Below are positions 30,784 to 38,648 of a stretch of DNA of 52,048 nt, one piece after another. Every line of letters begins with the position of its first letter. Position 1 is the first letter of the stretch. Source of the DNA: Oscillospiraceae bacterium (GTDB lineage Bacteria; Bacillota; Clostridia; Oscillospirales; Oscillospiraceae); assembly GCA_902795045.1 (NCBI GenBank), contig CADBJU010000016.1, forward strand, positions 1 to 52,048. Reading direction: 5' to 3'. The notes below the pieces were generated by a model that was not told where the DNA came from, did not search any database, and saw only the letters and a program-made list of their open reading frames with translations. Made by a program: the position numbers and the translations under genes.

Positions 30784-32004
30784 ATGGATATACTTGGTGT
30801 CCTGCAAAAGCTGGGTCTTGAATCCGGCTTTGCCTCCTTCTTTCTGACAGACGGCGGTTGGAAAAACCTCGTCATGATCATCATCGCCTTCGTGCTGCTG
30901 TACCTCGGCATCGTGAAGAAATTCGAGCCCCTGCTGCTGGTCGGCATCGCCTTCGGCTGCCTGCTGACAAACCTGAGCTACTTCGTGGGCCAGGGCGCAA
31001 ACGCCCTGTACCACCCCGAGATCTGGGCGGCATTCCTCGATGAGACAAGCCCCGCCTATCACAGCTACGGCGCTGTCATGCGTGAAGCCGGACTTCTCGA
31101 CTTCTTCTACATCGGCGTCAAGGCCGGCATCTACCCGTCCCTCATCTTCATGGGCGTCGGCGCGATGACCGACTTTGGTCCCCTGCTCGCCAATCCCAAG
31201 AGCCTGCTGCTCGGCGCTGCCGCCCAGCTCGGCGTGTTCGTCGCCTTCTTCGGCGCGGTGCTGCTCGGCTTCACCGGCCCCCAGGCTGCCTCCATCGGCA
31301 TCATCGGCGGCGCGGACGGCCCCACCGCCATCTTCCTCACCACGAAGCTGGCTCCGGAGCTTTTAGGCCCCATCGCCATCGCGGCCTACTCCTACATGGC
31401 CCTGATCCCGCTCATCCAGCCCCCGATCATGAAGGCCATGACCACCGACAAGATGCGCAAGGTCAAGATGGTCCAGACCCGCGAGGTGTCGAAGACCGAG
31501 AAGATCGTCTTCCCGATGGTCGTCTCCACCTTCGTTATCCTGCTCCTGCCCTCCACCGCGCCCCTGATCGGCTGCCTGATGCTCGGCAACCTCTTCCGTG
31601 AGTGCGGCGTGACCGACCGTCTGAGCGACACCGTGCAGAACGCGCTGATGAACATCATCACCATCTTCCTCGCCACCTCTGTCGGTGCCACCATGGTCGC
31701 GCAGAACTTCCTGAACTTCAATACCATCAAGATCATCATCCTCGGTCTGATCGCTTTTGCGATCTCCACCGTCGGCGGTCTGCTGGGCGGCCTTGTGATG
31801 TACAAGACCTCCGGCGGTCAGATCAACCCCCTCATCGGCTCTGCCGGTGTGTCTGCTGTGCCGATGGCCGCGCGTGTCTCTCAGGACGTTGGCCGCAAGT
31901 ACAACAAGAATAACTACCTCCTGATGCACGCCATGGGCCCCAACGTGGCCGGCGTCATCGGCTCCGCCATCGCGGCAGGCTTCCTGCTCTCCGTCTTTGG
32001 CTGA
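30784..32004 (+). CDS. oadB: Na+-translocating decarboxylase beta subunit
   Basis: The 406-residue protein has about 11 membrane helices. The signature [42 protein letters not shown] begins near residue 173, with Asp178 at the position of the Na+-coupled Asp of OadB. It decarboxylates carboxybiotin and exports Na+, the energy-yielding step. AAGGAGG precedes the ATG. A terminator follows at 32030-32061, closing the operon oadA-oadG-biotin carrier-oadB. Confidence 0.95.
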   Translation: MDILGVLQKLGLESGFASFFLTDGGWKNLVMIIIAFVLLYLGIVKKFEPLLLVGIAFGCLLTNLSYFVGQGANALYHPEIWAAFLDETSPAYHSYGAVMREAGLLDFFYIGVKAGIYPSLIFMGVGAMTDFGPLLANPKSLLLGAAAQLGVFVAFFGAVLLGFTGPQAASIGIIGGADGPTAIFLTTKLAPELLGPIAIAAYSYMALIPLIQPPIMKAMTTDKMRKVKMVQTREVSKTEKIVFPMVVSTFVILLLPSTAPLIGCLMLGNLFRECGVTDRLSDTVQNALMNIITIFLATSVGATMVAQNFLNFNTIKIIILGLIAFAISTVGGLLGGLVMYKTSGGQINPLIGSAGVSAVPMAARVSQDVGRKYNKNNYLLMHAMGPNVAGVIGSAIAAGFLLSVFG

Positions 32005-32029
32005 GAAAAATCCAAACCCACATGCGCTT

Positions 32030-32061
32030 CCCCCGGGCAAACGCCCGGGGGACGATTTTTT
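32030..32061 (+). terminator. Terminator of the oad operon
   Basis: CCCCCGGGC, a 4-nt loop and GCCCGGGGG are followed by a T-run at 32056-32061. Confidence 0.85.
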
Positions 32062-32062
32062 G

Positions 32063-32092
32063 TTGGACATTTCCGTCCTGTTGTGGCATAAT
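32063..32092 (+). promoter_or_regulatory. Promoter of the DUF4317 gene
   Basis: TTGGAC and CATAAT are 18 nt apart, ending 36 nt before the start codon. Confidence 0.5.
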
Positions 32093-32128
32093 AGGCGCGC
32101 TGCGAAAATTCAACTACAGGAGTATACC

Positions 32129-33265
32129 ATGAACCAGAAAGAACTCGGCGAGATCCGCCGGCGCTTCCGCCCGGATCACAACAACATCCAGCATATCTAC
32201 GGCTGCTATGTGAACACCAATAAGGAGATCATCGCAAGCTTTGACGAATCCTTCGGTCTGCTTTCGCAGACCGAGGCCGAAAAATATCTGACGCTGCTCA
32301 AGAAGACGCTCTCGGGCGCTCTGGGCAAGAACCTCCTGGACATCAGCTTTGCCACCAAGCAGGTCATGGACGGCGAGGAGTATCAGCTTCTGTCCCGGCT
32401 TCGCAAGACCGAGCTGCAGGACGAGACCCTGCGCGAGGCCTTCTGCCGCTGCATTGTGGACAAGCTCGACATGGAGGATCGCAACTACCTCATCCTCATG
32501 GCCTACGATGTCTACGATGTGCCCCACTACGGCAAGGACGGGCAGCGCGACGAGGACAGCGGCGGAGACCTCTACAAGTATTTCGTCTGCTCCGTCTGCC
32601 CGGTGAAGGAGGGCAAGGCGGAACTGGGCTACGCCCCGGAGGAAAAGCGCTTCCACACCGAGGCCATCGGCCAGGCTGTCGGCGTGCCGGAGCTGGGCTT
32701 CCTCTTCCCGGCCTTTGACGACCGCGCGGCCAACATCTATAACGCCCTCTTCTACACCAAGGACAGCGGCAAGGACCACCGGGACTTTGTCGACGCCGTC
32801 TTCCACACCGAAGCCCCCATCCCCGCCGGCCGCCAGAAGGAGCTGTTCGGCGAGATCCTGAGCGAGAGCCTGGAGGGCGACTGCAGCTTTGATGTGGTCC
32901 AGGCCGTACATGAGCAGCTTTCCGAGCGCATGGTCCTCCATAAGGAGAGCAAGGACCCCGAGCCCCTGACCCTCACCGAGCGGGAAATGGGCGACATCCT
33001 GGAAAGCAGCGGCGTCAGCCCCGAGCACGCCGAGGCCTTCTGCACCAAATGCGTTGAGCAGCTTGGGGACGGGACGCCCCTGCGCCCGGCAAACATCTCC
33101 AGCGCCAGCCGCATGGATATCCAGACCCCAGAGGTCAAGATCAGCGTCGACCCCAAGCACAGCCATCTCATCCAGACGCGCGTCATTGACGGGCACAAGT
33201 ACATCCTCATCTCCGCCGACGCGGGCGTGGAGCTCAACGGCCTTGCCGTGGAGATCCGCGAGTAA
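32129..33265 (+). CDS. DUF4317 family protein
   Basis: The 378-residue soluble protein starts MNQKELGEIRRRFRPDHNNIQHIYGCYVNTNKEIIASFDESFGLLSQTEAEKYL. This is the opening of DUF4317 proteins, common in Clostridia and of unknown function. DIQTPEVKISVDPKHSHLIQTRVIDGHKYILISAD near the C-terminus is also typical. The family length is normal. The ATG at 32129 follows CAGGAG by 7 nt. It is a single-gene unit. Confidence 0.85.
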   Translation: MNQKELGEIRRRFRPDHNNIQHIYGCYVNTNKEIIASFDESFGLLSQTEAEKYLTLLKKTLSGALGKNLLDISFATKQVMDGEEYQLLSRLRKTELQDETLREAFCRCIVDKLDMEDRNYLILMAYDVYDVPHYGKDGQRDEDSGGDLYKYFVCSVCPVKEGKAELGYAPEEKRFHTEAIGQAVGVPELGFLFPAFDDRAANIYNALFYTKDSGKDHRDFVDAVFHTEAPIPAGRQKELFGEILSESLEGDCSFDVVQAVHEQLSERMVLHKESKDPEPLTLTEREMGDILESSGVSPEHAEAFCTKCVEQLGDGTPLRPANISSASRMDIQTPEVKISVDPKHSHLIQTRVIDGHKYILISADAGVELNGLAVEIRE

Positions 33266-33380
33266 ACATATGACCTCGGTGCCGGGATCGCTCCTTGCGG
33301 TCCCGGCACTGTTCGGTAATTATTTACAAAGTCGGCGCCGAGCGGCGCGTGAATTTCTATGCGCGCAAAAGCGAAAAAAC

Positions 33381-33409
33381 TTGTTGCAGGCCGCGGATTG
33401 CTGTATAAT
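33381..33409 (+). promoter_or_regulatory. Promoter of guaA
   Basis: TTGTTG, a 17-nt spacer and TATAAT end 35 nt before the ATG. I see no purine riboswitch in the short leader. Confidence 0.7.
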
Positions 33410-33444
33410 AACCGCAACAAAAACAAGAAGAAGGAGAATGTACT

Positions 33445-34425
33445 ATGGAACAAGCGAGACGTCCCGAAACCATGGCGCGCATCACCACGCCGGAGCTGGC
33501 CCAGGCCTTTATCGACGAGCAGATCGCCGCCCTCAAGGCCCAGATCGGCGACAAGAAGGTATTGCTGGCCCTGTCCGGCGGTGTGGATTCCTCCGTTGTC
33601 GCGGCCCTGCTCATCAAGGCTGTCGGCAAGCAGCTGGTGTGCGTACACGTCAACCACGGTCTTCTGCGCAAGGGGGAACCCGAGCAGGTCATCGAGGTCT
33701 TCCGCAACCAGATGGACGCTAACCTCATCTATGTCGACGCGGTCGACCGTTTCCTCGATCAGCTCGCCGGCGTTGCCGATCCCGAGGCCAAGCGCAAGAT
33801 CATCGGCAAGCTCTTCATCGATGTCTTCGCCGAGGAAGCAGCCAAGCTCGACGGCATCAGCTTCCTCGCCCAGGGCACCATCTATCCCGACATTCTCGAA
33901 TCCGGCCCCGTCAAGTCCCACCACAATGTGGGCGGCCTGCCCCCCGAGCTGAACTTTGAGCTGGTCGAGCCGGTCAAGTTCCTGTACAAGGATGAGGTCC
34001 GCGTGGTCGGCAAGGCCCTCGGCCTGCCCGACGGCATGGTCTACCGCCAGCCCTTCCCCGGCCCCGGCCTGGGCGTCAGATGCGTCGGCGCGATCACCCG
34101 CGACCGCCTCGAGGCCGTGCGCGAGTCCGATGCGATCCTACGCGAGGAGTTTAAGAAGAACGGCCTGGAGGGCAAGGTGTGGCAGTACTTCACCATTGTC
34201 CCCGACTTTAAATCCACCGGCATCACCGACGGCCTGCGCACCTACGACTGGCCGGTCGTGATCCGTGCCGTCAACACCGTCGACGCTGTCACCGCCGAGG
34301 TAGCCGAGCTGGACTTCAAGCTCATGGCCCACATCGTCGACCGCATCACCCACGAGGTCAAGGGCGTCAACCGCGTCCTTTGGGACCTCACCCCCAAGCC
34401 CACCGGAACTATAGAGTGGGAATAA
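33445..34425 (+). CDS. guaA: GMP synthetase, ATP-pyrophosphatase subunit only
   Basis: The 326-residue protein has the PP-loop SGGVDSS at residues 44-50, then VCVHVNHGLLRKGEPEQVIEVF, SHHNVGGLPPELNFELVEPVKFLYKDEVR, RQPFPGPGLGVRCVGAITRDRLE and the C-terminal dimerisation part ending TGTIEWE. It aminates XMP to GMP. The N-terminal class I glutaminase domain (~190 residues) of ordinary bacterial GuaA is absent, so it must use ammonia or a separate glutaminase subunit not seen here. The last 12 nt (34414-34425) form the attachment-like core described separately. An AAGGAG site precedes the ATG. Confidence 0.94.
   Translation: MEQARRPETMARITTPELAQAFIDEQIAALKAQIGDKKVLLALSGGVDSSVVAALLIKAVGKQLVCVHVNHGLLRKGEPEQVIEVFRNQMDANLIYVDAVDRFLDQLAGVADPEAKRKIIGKLFIDVFAEEAAKLDGISFLAQGTIYPDILESGPVKSHHNVGGLPPELNFELVEPVKFLYKDEVRVVGKALGLPDGMVYRQPFPGPGLGVRCVGAITRDRLEAVRESDAILREEFKKNGLEGKVWQYFTIVPDFKSTGITDGLRTYDWPVVIRAVNTVDAVTAEVAELDFKLMAHIVDRITHEVKGVNRVLWDLTPKPTGTIEWE
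34414..34425 (+). other. Attachment-site core at the 3' end of guaA
   Basis: GAGTGGGAATAA encodes the final Glu-Trp-Glu-stop of GuaA. The identical 12-mer ends each of the two ~230-bp repeats (43727-43738 and 45322-45333). The guaA 3' end is a known integration hotspot of tyrosine-recombinase islands in many bacteria, so I read it as attL. Confidence 0.7.
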
Positions 34426-34446
34426 ATCAATACATGCACGCGCCAG

Positions 34447-34483
34447 CGGCGGGGTAATATTTACCCCGCCAATTTTTTATCAA
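34447..34483 (+). terminator. Terminator after guaA
   Basis: GGCGGGGTAA and TTACCCCGCC form a hairpin (34449-34471) followed by AATTTTTT. Confidence 0.75.
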
Positions 34484-34501
34484 AGGCTTATTCAAAATTC
34501 C

Positions 34502-34539
34502 TGTAAGATCCGCCTGCCGATTGCGAGTATATAAGTGAG
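34502..34539 (+). promoter_or_regulatory. Candidate promoter of sigma unit 1
   Basis: TGTAAGAT (34502) and TATATAAGTGAG (34528-34539) lie upstream of unit 1. The spacing from TGTAAG to GTGAG is 33 nt, identical to unit 3, and a related arrangement precedes unit 4. The shared upstream element is unlike a sigma-A -35, so the sigma factors may drive their own promoters. Confidence 0.45.
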
Positions 34540-34559
34540 GCGGAAAGGAAGTGACGCAT

Positions 34560-35117
34560 TTGGAGGACAGCAAAATCATCGACCTGTTTTTCGCGCGTTC
34601 GGAACAGGCTATCGGCGAGCTGGACAAAGCACACGGCGCGGCTGTGAGAAAAACAGCCGGTAATATTCTGCGGGATCGGCTGGATGTGGAAGAGATCGTA
34701 AACGATACATACCTCGGGGCCTGGAACAGTATTCCGCCTCACCGCCCGGAACTCTTGGTCAGCTTCGTTTGCAGGATCGCCCGCAATCAGGCGGTGAGCA
34801 GGCTGCGCTGGGAGAAAGCCGCGAGGCGAAACAGCGACTTTGATCTGGTGCTGGACGAGCTGACGGAGTTTCTTCCGGCGGACATGGACGTGGAAGAAGA
34901 CTATGCCCAAAAGGAACTGGCAGACGCGATCAACCGATTTCTGTCCACGCTCGGCTATGATGACCGCTATATCTTTGTCCGGCGCTACTGGTTTGCCGAT
35001 CCTGTCAAAGAGATCGCCGCTGCGATGAACACAAGGGAAAACCGTGTCTCCGTGCGCCTTTCCCGCCTCCGCGAGAAATTGCGGAACACTTTACAAAAGG
35101 AGGGCTTTATCGTATGA
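34560..35117 (+). CDS. ECF-type RNA polymerase sigma factor, unit 1
   Basis: The 185-residue protein has sigma region 2 (DRLDVEEIVNDTYLGAWNSIPPHRPELLVSFVCRIARNQAVSRLRW, ~residues 38-83) and region 4 (LGYDDRYIFVRRYWFADPVKEIAAAMNTRENRVSVRLSRLREKLRNTL, ~135-182). Its start at TTG 34560 is chosen by alignment with the three paralogues, which begin (M/V/L)ED, and by the GGAAAGGA site. Stop and next start overlap (ATGA), coupling it to the membrane protein downstream. Its target genes are unknown. Confidence 0.9.
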   Translation: MEDSKIIDLFFARSEQAIGELDKAHGAAVRKTAGNILRDRLDVEEIVNDTYLGAWNSIPPHRPELLVSFVCRIARNQAVSRLRWEKAARRNSDFDLVLDELTEFLPADMDVEEDYAQKELADAINRFLSTLGYDDRYIFVRRYWFADPVKEIAAAMNTRENRVSVRLSRLREKLRNTLQKEGFIV

Positions 35118-35896
35118 ACCGGGAACAGGCATTTGAGACCCTTTCTGAGCTTGATGACAGATTTATTGCCGAAGCGATCCACTATGCGCCCGGAGATTCT
35201 TTGACGCCCCCGGAAAGGATCGTACAGGTGAAAAAAAGAAAGATTTTGGCGATCGCATTGGCAGCGGCACTTATCCTTGCGCTGGGTGCCGCAGCCTCCG
35301 CGCTGACGGGGATTCCCCGTTCCACAGGCACCCACCGTATGCCGAAGACGGCAGAGTATGACACTTTGGAGAAGCTGTCAGATATTGAAAAGGATGTGGG
35401 CTATCCCGTGACAGCGCCCGCACAGTTTTCCAATGGATACATTTTCTCCAAGTTGAGCGTGGACGGCGAGGCCGTGTATGGAGACGGCAATGAGGTTTTG
35501 AAGGAATACTACGGTGTCCATGTAGCTTACACCAAAGCGGACGAGCCGGACATCATTCTCAATCTCACTCCGGTTCTGGAACTGGAAGGCGGCGGCGAAG
35601 CGCCCAAGCCCAGCGAGCGCCGGACAGTGGACAGCGTGACCGTAAACCTCAGCCTTGACCATTACAAGTTTGTCCCGGAAAACTACGATGAGACAGAAGA
35701 TGATCTCGCCCGCAAGGCCGCCGGACACTATTACATCTCCTGGGGTTCGGATGAAATCATGGAATACGACATGGCCTTTGCCGACTTTGTGATGGACGAC
35801 GTAAACTATACCCTGATGGACATGTACGCTTCAGAGGATTCTTTTGACACCCTTGCGCAGATGGCAGAGGAAATTCTCGAAGCGGCACAGAAATAA
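35114..35896 (+). CDS. Membrane partner of sigma factor, unit 1 (putative anti-sigma)
   Basis: The 260-residue protein has a ~37-residue cytoplasmic N-terminus (REQAFETLSELDDRFIAEAIHYAPGD), one membrane helix (KILAIALAAALILALGAAASAL, ~41-62) and a ~195-residue outer domain. A single-pass protein translationally coupled to an ECF sigma factor is the classical anti-sigma arrangement. The short inner segment differs from zinc-binding anti-sigma domains: there is no HxxxCxxC motif. The outer domain (YPVTAPAQFSNGYIFSKL ... KADEPDIILNLTP) has the pattern of DUF4367-like sensor domains. The anti-sigma role is inferred from position only. Confidence 0.75.
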   Translation: MNREQAFETLSELDDRFIAEAIHYAPGDSLTPPERIVQVKKRKILAIALAAALILALGAAASALTGIPRSTGTHRMPKTAEYDTLEKLSDIEKDVGYPVTAPAQFSNGYIFSKLSVDGEAVYGDGNEVLKEYYGVHVAYTKADEPDIILNLTPVLELEGGGEAPKPSERRTVDSVTVNLSLDHYKFVPENYDETEDDLARKAAGHYYISWGSDEIMEYDMAFADFVMDDVNYTLMDMYASEDSFDTLAQMAEEILEAAQK

Positions 35897-35903
35897 AACT
35901 TGC

Positions 35904-35938
35904 GGAGCCTGTTTCCTTTTGGTTGGGAAGCAGGCTCC
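35904..35938 (+). terminator. Terminator of sigma unit 1
   Basis: GGAGCCTGTTTCC and GGAAGCAGGCTCC form the stem. Units 2 and 3 end with related GAGCCT...AGGCTC hairpins, suggesting that whole units including terminators were duplicated. Confidence 0.65.
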
Positions 35939-36056
35939 AAAGCTTTGAGGATGTGCTATAATGCTGTAAAAATTTTTTCTCAAAACTTCATCCATTTCAG
36001 AAATTTCTCCGTTTATATTAGTGTAAGGACCTTACAGAAACGAAGGAGGAAACATC

Positions 36057-36617
36057 GTGGAAGACAGCGGTATTATCGATCTATTCTTTCAACGATCCGA
36101 GACAGCCATAGAGAACACCTCAAAAAAATATGGTTCCTATTTGAGCAGCATTGCCTATCGAATCTTAAACAGTCTGGAGGATTCCGAAGAAGTCGTGGAT
36201 GACACATATATGCGGACATGGAACGCCATTCCACCGACCCGTCCCAAAGTGTTGAAGCATTTCCTTTCCCGCATCACGCGAAATCTTTCCCTTGACAGGC
36301 TTCAATATTATGCGGCAGAAAAGCGAAACGCGGAAACCATTGCAATGCTGGAGGAACTGGAAGCGTGCCTTCCTGATCCTCACGGCAGCGCCGAGTCAGC
36401 ATTGGAAGAAAGCGAGCTCACGGAGATCCTGAACCGCTTTCTCGGAGAGCTTGAGCCCCTGACATGCTGCGTTTTTCTCTCCCGGTATTATTACGCGCAT
36501 ACCGTGAAAGAAGTCTCCGAGCAGTTTGATTTGTCGGAAGGGAAAACAAAGTATTTGCTGACAAAGACCAGATCAGCATTGAGATCCCGACTGATAGAGG
36601 AGGGAATCACCGTATGA
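36057..36617 (+). CDS. ECF-type RNA polymerase sigma factor, unit 2
   Basis: The 186-residue paralogue starts with GTG (EDSGIIDLFFQRSETAIENTSKKYGSYLSSIAYRILN), 8 nt after GAAGGAGG. Region 2 is DSEEVVDDTYMRTWNAIPPTRPKVLKHFLSRITRNLSLDRLQ. Region 4 is CCVFLSRYYYAHTVKEVSEQFDLSEGKTKYLLTKTRSALRSRL. It overlaps the downstream membrane protein by 4 nt. Confidence 0.9.
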   Translation: MEDSGIIDLFFQRSETAIENTSKKYGSYLSSIAYRILNSLEDSEEVVDDTYMRTWNAIPPTRPKVLKHFLSRITRNLSLDRLQYYAAEKRNAETIAMLEELEACLPDPHGSAESALEESELTEILNRFLGELEPLTCCVFLSRYYYAHTVKEVSEQFDLSEGKTKYLLTKTRSALRSRLIEEGITV

Positions 36618-37927
36618 ATGACTTCCGACTGAACAGGGCTTTGACACAGATTGATGAACGCTTTCTTACCATGGTGGACCGGAAAACAATGGAGGTCCAA
36701 GCCATGAAGCAAAAAGCAGTGAGAACAAAGAAAATCTTTAGAATTATCTTGATCGCAGCCGTTATTGCTGCCCTGATGGGCGCGTCTGCATATGCCATCA
36801 GCAGTATTCACACAGCCCGACAGGAGCGGATCGAAGCACAGCTGCAAATACAGGAAAATGCGGTAAGTGGTTACACGGAATACTCAGAGCTTGCACAGAG
36901 TGAGGAACAGGGCGAAGCCGTTCCAAAACCAGAACCGCAAATCCAGCTGATTTCGTCCATACAGCGCGGTGACCATCAGGAAATCTATTTCAGCGTTTCT
37001 CCCGTCCCGGAGGAAATTGCGCATCGCTTTTTCTTCGGAAATATGGAGATCGAGTTCACATATGCTGCAAGCAATGAACCGATTCCGGAGGATAGCTGGT
37101 ATAAGGCCGGTCAAATTGACTCTCCTGTGCATAAAAGCTTCTCAAATCCCGTTCCCTACACAGAAGGTCATGAGGCGGAGCACATGGTCACCAGAAGCTC
37201 CCAGACCGGGTTGCCCGATGAAAACGGTGTCCAGAGCTGGGTAACATTTGAAGTGGTTGACCCGGAGTGGTTCCTGCCGATCCTGATGGAACACTCCTAT
37301 GACCGTGAGACGGAAAGTTTGATGCTGATGTGCTCGGTCTATCGCAAGACCGTCGATTTTTCAAAACCGGTATATTTTTCGGTACGATGCCTGGACGGGC
37401 CTTCGGTCTGGACTGATTTTGACACGCCAATCGAGGATTATACTGCTAATTATTCCCCCGTGTATCTGGAGGACTATGGTACGGTAATACTGGAGGCTTC
37501 CGATACAGCATTCATTTCTCTTGTGCTTTCAGAGCCTATCCACCTTGTTAACCCGGCGGATAACGGGAATCTGAATATCCTTGATATTCGGCTTTCCGCA
37601 AACTGCGTAGAGTGGAAAGTGACCTATGATGGCATGGAGAAGCTTCATAATTTGTCTCCGAATGAAGAGGGATTTCATGAAGGTTTTGAAAAACAGCTCC
37701 AGTGGATCGGCTTCCAAGATGAGATCCTGTCAAGCGCATATCTGACCTTCGAGGACGGGAGTACGCAGCAGTTGACACCCAGCGCAGCTGCGCCGTATGA
37801 AAACGGTGTTGTGACACTCACATCAAACTGGAATGCGACCATTGATATCAGCAAAGTTAAGTCCATAACCGTAATGGGAACGACATATTCGTTCCCACAG
37901 CTTAGAACGGAATCCGTTTCACCGTGA
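36614..37927 (+). CDS. Membrane partner of sigma factor, unit 2 (putative anti-sigma)
   Basis: The 437-residue protein has a ~38-residue inner segment, one membrane helix (KIFRIILIAAVIAALMGASAYAI, ~37-60) and a ~375-residue outer part. It aligns by eye with the unit 4 partner. After the helix both have SxH(T/I)xRQ ... L(Q/K)I(Q/E)EN, then LISSIQRGDHQEIYFSVSPVPEEIAHRF against LLSAVNDGTEQRIYVDVSPVEKENIARF. Both end in NGVV-x-L ... W-x-(A/S)-x-I(D/N)I. The outer domain resembles DUF4179-like anti-sigma proteins of Clostridia. Regulation of its sigma factor is inferred from coupling. Confidence 0.75.
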   Translation: MNDFRLNRALTQIDERFLTMVDRKTMEVQAMKQKAVRTKKIFRIILIAAVIAALMGASAYAISSIHTARQERIEAQLQIQENAVSGYTEYSELAQSEEQGEAVPKPEPQIQLISSIQRGDHQEIYFSVSPVPEEIAHRFFFGNMEIEFTYAASNEPIPEDSWYKAGQIDSPVHKSFSNPVPYTEGHEAEHMVTRSSQTGLPDENGVQSWVTFEVVDPEWFLPILMEHSYDRETESLMLMCSVYRKTVDFSKPVYFSVRCLDGPSVWTDFDTPIEDYTANYSPVYLEDYGTVILEASDTAFISLVLSEPIHLVNPADNGNLNILDIRLSANCVEWKVTYDGMEKLHNLSPNEEGFHEGFEKQLQWIGFQDEILSSAYLTFEDGSTQQLTPSAAAPYENGVVTLTSNWNATIDISKVKSITVMGTTYSFPQLRTESVSP

Positions 37928-37963
37928 AACGGATTAAGAGCGCCGGATATGTTAGGTGACACT

Positions 37964-37996
37964 GAGCCTGTTTCTCTCTTACAGAGGATCAGGCTC
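37964..37996 (+). terminator. Hairpin after sigma unit 2
   Basis: GAGCCTGTTTCTC and GAGGATCAGGCTC form a stem related to those after units 1 and 3. Another hairpin (AATCCGTTTCAC/GTGAAACGGATT, 37911-37935) overlaps the stop codon. Confidence 0.55.
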
Positions 37997-38027
37997 TGTT
38001 GCCCTTCTAAAAATTTTTCTTTTTTTC

Positions 38028-38065
38028 TGTAAGATTTTCCTGCAAAACGCTTTTATTAGGGTGAG
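38028..38065 (+). promoter_or_regulatory. Candidate promoter of sigma unit 3
   Basis: CTGTAAGATTTTCCTGC matches CTGTAAGATCCGCCTGC of unit 1 at 14 of 17 positions by my count. TTATTAGGGTGAG follows at the same 33-nt offset. Confidence 0.45.
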
Positions 38066-38090
38066 ACAAAAACAGAAAGGAGGCAGTGGA

Positions 38091-38648
38091 TTGGAGGACG
38101 CAAAAATTGTGGAGCTGTACTGGCAGCGCTCTGAGGACGCGATCCCGGAGACCGCCGCAAAGTTCGGTCCCTATTGTCACACCATTGCTTACAACATTCT
38201 GTCGGATACGCAGGACACGGAGGAATGTGTCAACGACACATGGCTCGGCGCGTGGAACTCCATGCCGTCGAACCGCCCGAAAGTGCTTGCGCCGTATCTG
38301 GCAAAACTCACCCGGTGGCTTTCCCTTACCCGGCTTCGTGAACAGCACGCCCTGCGCCGCGGAGGCGGAGAAACAGCGCTGGTCTTGGACGAGCTTTCTG
38401 AGGTCGTCCCTGATGGGACAGATTTAGAGAAGCGTGTGGAGTTTAAAGAGCTCAGCGAAGCCCTGCGGCGTTTCCTCGCTGGTCTTGACGAGACGGAGGC
38501 GCAGGTTTTCCTTGCTCGGTGCTGGTATATGGCCGGGGTAAAGGAGATTGCCGAGAAGTTTGGTTTCACGCCGGGCAAGGTCAGCACCATGCTGCACCGC
38601 ACCCGGAAAAAGCTGCAGGATTATCTGAAGGAGGAAGGATTATGCTGA
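38091..38648 (+). CDS. ECF-type RNA polymerase sigma factor, unit 3
   Basis: The 185-residue paralogue starts at TTG 38091, 7 nt after AAAGGAGG, in agreement with the other units (LEDAKIVELYWQRSEDAIPETAAKFG). Region 2 is DTEECVNDTWLGAWNSMPSNRPKVLAPYLAKLTRWLSLTRLR. Region 4 is AQVFLARCWYMAGVKEIAEKFGFTPGKVSTMLHRTRKKLQDYL. The stop lies inside the next gene, 7 nt past its ATG. Confidence 0.9.
   Translation: MEDAKIVELYWQRSEDAIPETAAKFGPYCHTIAYNILSDTQDTEECVNDTWLGAWNSMPSNRPKVLAPYLAKLTRWLSLTRLREQHALRRGGGETALVLDELSEVVPDGTDLEKRVEFKELSEALRRFLAGLDETEAQVFLARCWYMAGVKEIAEKFGFTPGKVSTMLHRTRKKLQDYLKEEGLC

Noticed and set aside
33266-33444. Purine riboswitch upstream of guaA
   Set aside because: The transcript leader after the promoter at 33381-33409 is under 40 nt, too short for a purine aptamer and expression platform.
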